From assembly GCA_034440615.1 (NCBI GenBank), contig JAOTOM010005184.1, forward strand, positions 1,823,501 through 1,887,500: a DNA stretch of 64,000 nt. The letters are read 5' to 3'. The translations under genes were made by a program, and so were the position numbers. The stretch comes from Ashinkailepas kermadecensis (taxonomy: Eukaryota > Arthropoda > Thecostraca > Neolepadidae). Under the pieces are notes generated by a model. It worked only from the letters and a program-made list of their open reading frames with translations, was not told the DNA's origin and did no database searches. Below, piece by piece: positions 56,401 through 64,000 of this stretch (position 1 is the first letter of the stretch; each line of letters opens with the position of its first letter).

Positions 56401-57490
56401 TTTTCCTTCCCGTATTGGGGCCTCCTTCGCAATCATGGGGCCTCCTTTGCAATCCTGAGGGCCACCTTTGCAATCCTGGGGGCCTCCTTTGGAATCCTGG
56501 GGGCCTCATTTGCAATCCTGGGGGCCTATTTTGCAATCCTGTGGGCCTCCTTCGCAATCCTGGGGCCTCCTTTGCAATCCTGGGGGCCTCCTTTGCAATC
56601 CTGGGGGCCTCCTTTGCAATCATGGTGGCCTCCTTTGTAATCACGGGGGCCTCCCTTGCAATCCTGGAGGCCTTCTTTGCAATCCAGGGGTTTCCTTTGC
56701 GATCCTGGGGCCTCCTTTGCAATCCTGGGGCCTCCTTTGCAATCCTGAGGGCCTCCTTTGCAATCCTGGAGTCCTTTGCAATCCTGGGGCCTCCTTTGTA
56801 ATCATGTGGGCCTCCTTTGCAATCCTGGGGCCTCCTTTGTAATCATGAGGGCCTCCTTTGCAATCTTGGGGGCCTCCTTTGCAATCCTGTGGGCCTCCTT
56901 TGCAATCCTGGGGGCCTCCTTTGCAATCCCGGGGACCTCCTTTGTAATCCTGGGGACCTCCTTTGTAATCCTGGGGGCCTCTTTTGCAATCCTGTGGGCC
57001 TCCTTCGCAATCCTGGGGGCTCCTTTGCAATCCTGAGGGCCTCCTTTGCAATACCTGGGGGCCTCATTTGCAATCCGGTGGGCCTCCTTTGCAATCCTGG
57101 GGGCCTCCTTTGCAATCATGGGGGCCTCCTTTGCAATCCTGGGGCCTCCTTTGCAATCATGGGGCCTCCTTTGTAATCACGGGGGCCTCCTTTGCAATCC
57201 TAGGGGCCTCCTTTGCAATCCTGAGGGCCTCCTTTGCAATCCTGGAGTCCTTTGCAATCCTGAGGGCCTCCCTTGTAATCCTGGGGGCCTCCTTTGCAAT
57301 CCTGGGGGCCTCCTTTGCAATCCTGAGGGCCTCCTTTGCAATCTTGGGGGCCTCATTTGAAATCCTGGGGCCTCCTTTGCAATCCTGGGGACGTCCTTTG
57401 CAATCCTGGATGCATCCTTTGCAATCCTGGGGGCCTCCTTTGCAATCCTGGGGGCCTCCTTTGCATTCCTGGGAGCCTCCGTGCCAATTG
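56401..57490. repeat. Young 20-22-bp array (CCTCCTTTGCAATCCTGGGGG)
   Basis: About 52 near-identical units: GGGGCCTCCTTTGCAATCCT and close variants (CAATCATG, TAATCACG, GAGGGCC). It ends in diverged units to about 57640, close to the right terminal repeat of the hAT-type element. Frames with repeats such as LLCNPGGLLCNPG are artefacts. Confidence 0.95.
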
Positions 57491-57734
57491 TTGGCACTCT
57501 CTTGATTTCTGGGGCCTCCTATCTTCTCCTAGGTGACTCCTTCTTCAAATTAGGGGCCTCCTCTCACGTCTTGGAGGCCTCCTCTCATGTCTCGTCGGCC
57601 TCCTTGCTCACTTTTTTCCTATGCATTTCCGGACAGGGGCCTCCTCAAATTTCAGGGGGGCGGCGCCCCCCCAGTCTCACGGCAGGGGGGGGGGGGCGAC
57701 TGCCCCCTCTTCCCCCCCGGTGGCGACGCCCTTG

Positions 57735-57742
57735 CCTCCACT
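57735..57742 (+). repeat. Right target-site duplication CCTCCACT
   Basis: Identical to 51951-51958. Confidence 0.88.
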
Positions 57743-58907
57743 GGCCCCTCCTCACTGTTCATTTCCTCGTATTTCAAAGACATGAAGGCTGCAAATTCAG
57801 TTCTTGGCATTTATCATGACCCGTGATAAAATATGCTACATAGCGAAGGTGAAAACATATTTTGGATGAAAGAAAACAACCCCCTTCATGACAGTAAGCT
57901 GTTTTTCTCGATATGCCGTCTAGATACTTCAATCCTATGGTGTGCATGAAATTTTGCAACCACTGGAGGCCCCGGTGGGTGGGGTACACCATGATGTTGC
58001 AGGGTTTTCCAGTATTCCGGAGTGGATTTGGAAAATAATAGTTACACTACAGACGAATCTTCCCAGTGAATCCCGAGCTCACTGCATATAATGGGCATGT
58101 GCTCAGGGGGCAATGTTCTTTGGAGATGAACAAAGCGAATGGTCATCACTCTGAGCTAGAAATAAATTATAGACAAATTGTATATTGGAGTCGAATTTCC
58201 ATGGGATTTGATATCTTACACTCCCACTCCGGTTTTTCATCCAAGTTTTGTGGACGAAAAGACTTTACAGTGACCGCTTTGAGGCACTTCTTGAATCTTT
58301 TAATAGAGCATGGCATCACAAATTCGCGACGCCTATTGATAATTACTGTACTGTTATATGCAGCTCAGCAAACATCAATGCCCGCATGCATTTCGAGTTG
58401 CATTGTGGGACATAATTTGGACCTGCAACAAGCTAAGGGTATTCAGCCTTCTCATTGATGCGAGATGAGGATCACGAAGCCTTACCCACGCGGCACGGAT
58501 TCACAAAAAGTAATCATGGTGTACCATGCTGGCAGCGTATTGGAGGGCAGTGACTACTTCTGATATTTCAGTTATGCTATCATCGCACGAAGCACCAACA
58601 CATTTAATAGCGGTGCTACATTGCACTACTTAATCACCTCGCATGCAAAGCCAGAAATGCGTCACTAAGCACTGCATGTCACGTGTCAGCAGTGTTTTCC
58701 CACTGTGTCACTAAGTAATGCATACATGAAGGATGATGCTATTCCTTTCCACATACATGCTAAGCCGGCCACAGCATATGACGTCGCATGATAAGCTGGT
58801 ACGTGGCGTCTACAGAGCATGAAGCTCTTAAGTGAATCCATTTATCATCTCCAGCAGCGAGAGGGGCGAAATCTGTCCTGCTTCATCTCGCATTCCATCC
58901 AATACAT
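57743..58907. other. Non-genic stretch
   Basis: 58066-58458 (+) is open for 130 codons from a GTG (no ATG until codon 21) and shows no domain or splice signals; I do not call it a gene. Confidence 0.4.
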
Positions 58908-59168
58908 TGCACATTGCACATTGTACATTGCACATTGCACATTGTACATTGCACATTGCACATTGCACATTGCACATTGCACATTGTACATTGTACATTG
59001 CACATTGCACATTGCACATTGTACATTGCACATTGCACATTGCACATTGCACATTGCACATTGCACATTGCACATTGCACATTGCACATTGTACATTGCA
59101 CATTGCACATTGCACATTGCACATTGCACATTGCACATTGCACATTGCACATTGCACATTGCACATTG
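58908..59168. repeat. 7-bp array ATTGCAC/ATTGTAC, about 37 copies
   Basis: Nearly perfect heptamer; C/T variants are scattered. Open in all frames of both strands, giving IAHCTLH and CAMCNVQ repeats. Confidence 0.97.
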
Positions 59169-59169
59169 T

Positions 59170-59240
59170 GAGAGGTTGGCGACGCTATGTGATCTAGCAG
59201 CTGACTGCGTCGTGAAGGAACCCAAGGCTCTTTCATTGCG
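59170..59240 (+). mobile_element. SINE 3' fragment of the shared-tail family
   Basis: GAGAGGTTGGCGACGCTATG, GATCTAGCAGCTGACTG and GCGTCGTGAAGGAACCCAAG match the tails of the SINEs at 34311 and (reversed) 46765. The tRNA head is missing and the 7-bp array abuts the break. Confidence 0.7.
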
Positions 59241-59904
59241 CGTGGCATCGATCAGGCATGTCTAGTCAGCTGGCAAGAACTCAAGACATCGGCTTTGAAA
59301 GCGAAACTGAAATTGGAATCAGCAGGCATCAACATCTGTGTAGCGCCCTTCTCGAGCTTGTGGCGAGCCATTCGCCACACACACATGCCGTTGGGTGCGA
59401 TGTCAGAAACCATACATCCATTTGAAGGCCGTTTCCTTTCGTGTCAATTCCAGTGCAGTGCACTTACCACAGAAAAAGAAAATGAGGTAAAAACCGTCGG
59501 ATTCTGGTAGTGCTACACAGATTGACCAAGGATGGCCCAGAATTATGGGCGTTTCGGCGTGACAGTTGACTACCTCGAGCTCCCACCTACCGTGCTGCAG
59601 GGACCTCCGGGATACCTAGAAGTGACGCCCGGCTACCTTGAGTCTGAAATGTGAACCGGAGATAGTCGGACGGGCAATGAGTGAGAAGCTGGAGACGAGT
59701 AGAAACCGAAGGTGGCGTGAATATTGGCCTCATTCACTGAGATCAGAAGCAGGGATGATGGTAACCTCGCCAGTGTAATGCTGCGTGGGGTCGAGCAACC
59801 TGAGCCGGGGGATTTGCAGGAGGCGTATCTGGCGCCCCATGCTCGTACGCCGCGTTTTACGCGGTTGTGAAAACTGCTGTAAAGTCTTCAGTTGCAACTC
59901 GAAT
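59241..59904. other. Non-genic stretch
   Basis: No gene recognised. Confidence 0.45.
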
Positions 59905-60035
59905 TGCCCACCCACGCACCCAATCTGGGTGGCCCACTGGATTTAGTGGGGGAATTCGAACCGGGAACACATGCCATGAAGCGAGAGTGTTCCGGAGTAG
60001 TGTGTCAGGAAATACCAACCTTGGATTACGACAGG
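59905..60035 (-). mobile_element. Possible tRNA-derived SINE
   Basis: Minus strand: a decayed A-box region (TTGGTATTTCCTGACACACT), an anticodon-arm-like stretch, B box CCGGTTCGAATTCC, then a GGGTGG-rich body. Weaker than the other SINEs. Confidence 0.4.
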
Positions 60036-60186
60036 GAGTGACACGCGCTTATTCCAATGAAATGAGTGTGGCCGACGTTTCGAGTACACCTCTATTTTTT
60101 CGTATCAATTTCATGTGAATGATAGTGAAAGGAGAAGCTCGGTTTCGTCAGTTGGCATGTATGAACAGATATCGACACCGGCACTT

Positions 60187-60380
60187 GGGGATGTTCACAT
60201 TGGGAACATTGGAGATGTGAACACTAGGGGATGTTCGCATCGCGTACACTGGAGGATATGAACACTGGGGATGTTCACATTGGGAAACTGGGGGATGTGA
60301 ACACTGGGGATGTTCACATTGAGAAACTGGGGGATGTGAACACGGGGGATGTTACTTTGAGAACACTGGGAGATGTTCCG
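60187..60380. repeat. ~38-bp tandem repeat, about 5 copies
   Basis: GGGGATGTTCACATTGGGAA and ACTGGGGGATGTGAACACT alternate; each unit holds an inverted GTTCAC/GTGAAC pair. Confidence 0.9.
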
Positions 60381-60889
60381 AAGGCGACCGTGTAATCCAG
60401 CAACATGGGTGTGAGCATTCCTTAGAATTGGGTGATCAAAGGCATCCACAGGGAAGCGAGAAATCGCCACCCCACCACCCAGGGCATGTGGCTAGGTGTA
60501 AATCGCTAGATGGCACAATGGTAGGGTGCAGAGAAGAGATCATGTTCCTTCCACACGTCTCCCACGGAACTTCTATAACCCTACTAGATTAAAGTAGCAA
60601 GAATGCCTTTGTAGAAAATTAGCACGAACAAAATGGAACAATATATGAATAATAGCTTCCACAAGTTTTGCCCTACGGCCTTTACTATTGCCACGATCGG
60701 CGGAGGTCGTCAAACGCTGATTGGTCGGCTCAAGTTTATAGAATTGATAGTCCTCTCAAGCGTCTCCCTTTTTGGGAAGCGGAGCGTTCTACCTGGTGTA
60801 CTATAGCCTTGCTCCCCTGCTCATAGTTTGAGAAAGGCGTGAGCCGAAACGTTGTGAATAAAGCTGTGCTCCCATTGTTCTGTGTTTTA
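60381..60889. other. Non-genic stretch
   Basis: Nothing recognised. Confidence 0.45.
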
Positions 60890-61172
<283 letters not shown>

Positions 61173-62275
61173 ATAGGATCTTTCCAACGGAACGACGATC
61201 CAAACAAAATACTTGGATTTAATTGACATGCGAAAATTCAAAGGTCAGGTCAGGTCACGCCACATGATCAAGTCAAGTAGGTTCAAGCTTGTATACGTCC
61301 AGAACATCATTTTAAGGATAAAACTGTCTTTCAAGAATAATTGATATGACACTGAAACATCATAGTCAGCTGTTTACCTTCTGAACATGTGACCTCACCT
61401 CAGGTTTCGCCGGGACAATACACAAATTAATCAGCCGATCTCAGGTTACACCTCACCTCAGGTTACGCCGGGACAATACACAAATTAATCAGCCGATCTC
61501 GTCAGCCTTCGCCTAAGTGTGCACTACTTGGGAAGTAATTCCAAAAGAAAGGTGAAATCAGGTTAAATCAGGTCAACTGACACGATGTCAGGTCATCTCA
61601 GGTCATTCTTTTGACGTGCAATGTCATGTCGCACGACTTAGGTGGCGCTGAAACCGAATTCAAGTATCACTTGGTGGGGAACAGCAACATTCGGTATAAG
61701 ATGGCATTGTGCCAAGTCCACACGAGAAGTGACGTGACCTGATGACGTTGACCTTTGGAACATAAGTTAACCCAGCAGTTTTATTTCATGCTCTTTGTCG
61801 TTTTCGACGTGACAAATTCCCCCAAATTGAACTATCATCAGTGAACGCGGTAAAAAAAACGCGCGGAAATCGACCTGTCCTATGCTCAATTACCTTGAAT
61901 TACCCTACATTGATTACCTTACTGAATTACTTCAATTATCTTACCTTGAACTTAATTAACATCTCCAGATAGGAATTTGTTTGTCTTCATGAAAGGACAG
62001 CAAGTTCTGAGCATGGTACTTATATGTTTGAACTACTCTGATTTGATGCACAGCGACTATTGTCGAACATCGCTCCAATTGGCCCGTTCCAGATCAATGA
62101 CCTCTGATGATCTGGACCTGAAATTTTGACAAAATGTGCAAAACAGATGTGCAATAAGCTATTGAAAATTTGGTGGTTTTGCGTCCGCTCATTCGGCGGC
62201 CTTCGCGGAAAAACCTGAGTGGGCCTCCTGAGAGCCCCCCCCCCTCACCCCAGTACGACGAGGGTTAGATGTTTT
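61173..62275 (+). repeat. AGGTCA-rich dispersed repeat, copy C
   Basis: The longest readable copy, aligned with 40780-41560. It has a local doubling of GGTTACGCCGGGACAATACA and the following 20 bp (61400-61500), and an extra TTACCTTGAATTACC-rich stretch near 61890-61960. Ends GAGAGCC, a C-run and GAGGGTTAG. No coding frame. Confidence 0.85.
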
Positions 62276-64000
62276 TGGGGGTGAAATTACTTGAAGGATA
62301 TATCAAATTCATAAATACCTGGAGCGCAGATTCGTCTTTTTAACGTACTTCACAATTGTCCCCCAATATAATGCACATACAAAAAAAACCTTGTTGCTCA
62401 CTGAATAGAAAAACAACTAGATTGCCAGCTTTATACCAGATATAACGCACAGGCCCAACAGAAGTCGCGTGTTTGAAATGAAGCTTGCCGAATACCATAG
62501 TTTATATTGAATGCAATGAAAGCAATGCAAAAATATGATACAAAGACATTGACATCTGTCTTGTGAACATTGTACCTCACGCATCAATTAGCACGTTCGT
62601 TTCTGTTTGTATCAGACACATTTTGAAACCAGAAATTAAGTTAACAAACATGCACAACATTACCTACAATATACTGAAGCGGACATGGTTTGGTGCGAAG
62701 CCAGTAAAGATGTGACCCTATTTAGTGTGTAGTAAAGAAAATAGCTGGGGATTCGATTGTACGGTGGAGAAGCAGACGGCCTCTGAAAGCTGTAGCGTTT
62801 TATGAAAATGATTAGATATGTGTGTGTGTGCATAGGGGGTAGAGGAGGGGGAAATCGGCTTCACGTGAGAATAATGAGTCTGGGGACTCGTAGCCGATGA
62901 CGCCGCCGGTGTTTTCATGATAGGGGAGGGAGGGGGAGGGGAGGGGGAAGCGCCCAAATACGTAATTATACCAAGACAGCTTTCGGCAAACGAAGCTCGC
63001 GGTTTTTCCTCTCTTGGCGTGATGCAAATCTCTAAATTTCTTGCTTCATTTAGTGTTTTTGTTTTCCTTGGGAACGGTGGGTTGTGGGGTGGCCAACCTC
63101 TGCCTCCTAGGCTGTGGCTCTGCTTGTAGCTCTCATTGTGTTGCCCGAGGAAATATCTGCTCAGTGGATTCGGAACCAGAAGGCGTGACATATTCTCAGA
63201 ACTTTTCAGACTTAACTTTTCGGTTCACAATTCAGCATTGCGGTCGGTGGAATAATGTTTGCAGTTGTTGATGGAGTTGCCAATAGGATTGTTCCATTAA
63301 TGAACGAAGTCTTTGTGATAAAAACAATTCCGACTTTGCGATGTTAGCAAGCGGGCCGACTGCCTGACGAGCGCCAGACTTGAATGCCGGAACAGGGGTG
63401 CAGGTGCCTATTCAGTCACGTCGCCTGGAAATTCTTTTGATAGAAAGGGTGGTTATGGAGATGCCAATTAACCAATAGAAGTGCCCAGCTTTTTTGGTCA
63501 CATCCTCGCACCCAGTACCAGGGGGGGGGGGGCGGTGAGTAGTCGTGTGAAGTGGCTTCGGTGCTAAGCATCGGTGGGCTTCGGTGGGCTTCGGGCTTCG
63601 GTGCTAGGCATGATCGAGCACCGATGAGATAAACGCCGAAAATACAAGGAGGGTGCCTCTAGCATTGTACGGGCGTGGTTTGTTGTTCGTTGGTGCGGTG
63701 AGGATTACACATCGGCACTTCAAAGGGCGCCAAACTACTGGAAGGGATTGCCTCTGGTCTCTAGAGGAGAGTTGTGTTGCCATCTGGCATATCGGGGGGG
63801 AGCGAGGGTAGGGCGGGGGGGGGGAGTGCTCTCCGGCATTGCAACAGGACACGAAGCCACCCGAGATGCCGTGAACGTGATTTAGGGGAGGTACGTGCCC
63901 CCCTCCATCCCGCACAGCGACCTAGTCGCAAACCCCTCCCACTACAGCGGCGAATTTCTGCGACCTAACAGAACAGAAAAGGAAGAACAGTAAGGACATG
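62276..64000. other. Non-genic stretch with G-runs
   Basis: No gene recognised. 62922-62949 is a set of five G-tracts separated by single A bases (quadruplex-capable); G-runs also at 63522-63534 and 63796-63825. TCGGTGGGCT repeats at 63570-63602. Confidence 0.45.

Larger units (their letters stand above)
51959..57734. mobile_element. 5.8-kb hAT-type DNA transposon
   Basis: Begins CAGTGGCGTCGCCACGAAAT; the right end is the inverse of CAAGGGCGTCGCCACC (13 of the outer 15 bases match). It is flanked by a perfect 8-bp duplication CCTCCACT at 51951-51958 and 57735-57742. Next to both ends are G-runs and an AAATTT block, again as inverted partners. The 8-bp duplication and CAGTGGCG-type ends place it in the hAT superfamily. 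The first 1.4 kb has two modest minus-strand frames; the remaining 4.1 kb is a tandem array of decayed units. No intact transposase is visible, so it is nonautonomous or dead. Confidence 0.88.

Noticed and set aside
56257..57505. Frames of 100-170 codons with LLCNPGG or RRPPGLQ repeats
   Set aside because: Products of the 20-22-bp array within the hAT-type element.
58819..59265. Cys-His repeat frames (IAHCTLH, CAMCNVQ)
   Set aside because: A 7-bp repeat; every frame on both strands is open, so the Cys pattern is not selected.

Overview
The window is eukaryotic nuclear DNA. It has spliced-gene signals, three classes of transposable element (a non-LTR retrotransposon, a Penelope-like element and hAT-type DNA transposons), several tRNA-derived SINEs with target-site duplications, and no operon-like gene packing. 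The mix of CR1-clade LINE, Penelope remnant, tRNA-headed SINEs and very abundant microsatellites and minisatellites suggests an invertebrate, most likely an arthropod such as a crustacean. That taxonomic guess is inference; nothing here proves it.

Layout: 1-4245 is a decayed CR1-clade LINE with an esterase-type ORF1 and an endonuclease plus reverse-transcriptase ORF2. From 4.2 to 21 kb the sequence is non-genic. It holds two long imperfect inverted repeats (5310-6060 and 9355-9865), a duplicated 0.55-kb segment (9955-10560 and 13440-13975), a Penelope-like remnant with a GIY-YIG domain (10945-11560), a 326-bp hAT-type MITE with an 8-bp target duplication (16752-17077), a SINE and several minisatellites.

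From 21.6 to 42.2 kb I propose one host gene on the + strand, not obviously a known family. Four exons (21633-21655, 28884-29088, 30394-30486, 41944-42192) join in compatible phases (2, 0, 0) with GT/AG boundaries, and predict a 189-residue secreted protein with four cysteines in its mature part. Its introns are filled with tandem arrays, including about 97 copies of a 28-bp unit.

From 42 to 52 kb come a large GA/TA microsatellite, more minisatellites and three tRNA-derived SINEs. Two of these have clear target-site duplications, and one sits inside a 53-bp array. 51959-57734 is a single 5.8-kb hAT-type transposon with a perfect 8-bp target duplication, most of which is an unusual 4-kb tandem array, fresh at one end and decayed towards the other. 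The rest (57.7-64 kb) is non-genic, with a 7-bp array, SINE fragments and a copy of an AGGTCA-rich dispersed repeat also present near 7.2, 38 and 41 kb.

Tandem repeats cover about 15 kb, or about 19 kb if the array inside the hAT element is counted. Nearly all long open frames in the window are by-products of these arrays: a unit whose length is not a multiple of three, lacking stops, stays open in all three frames.
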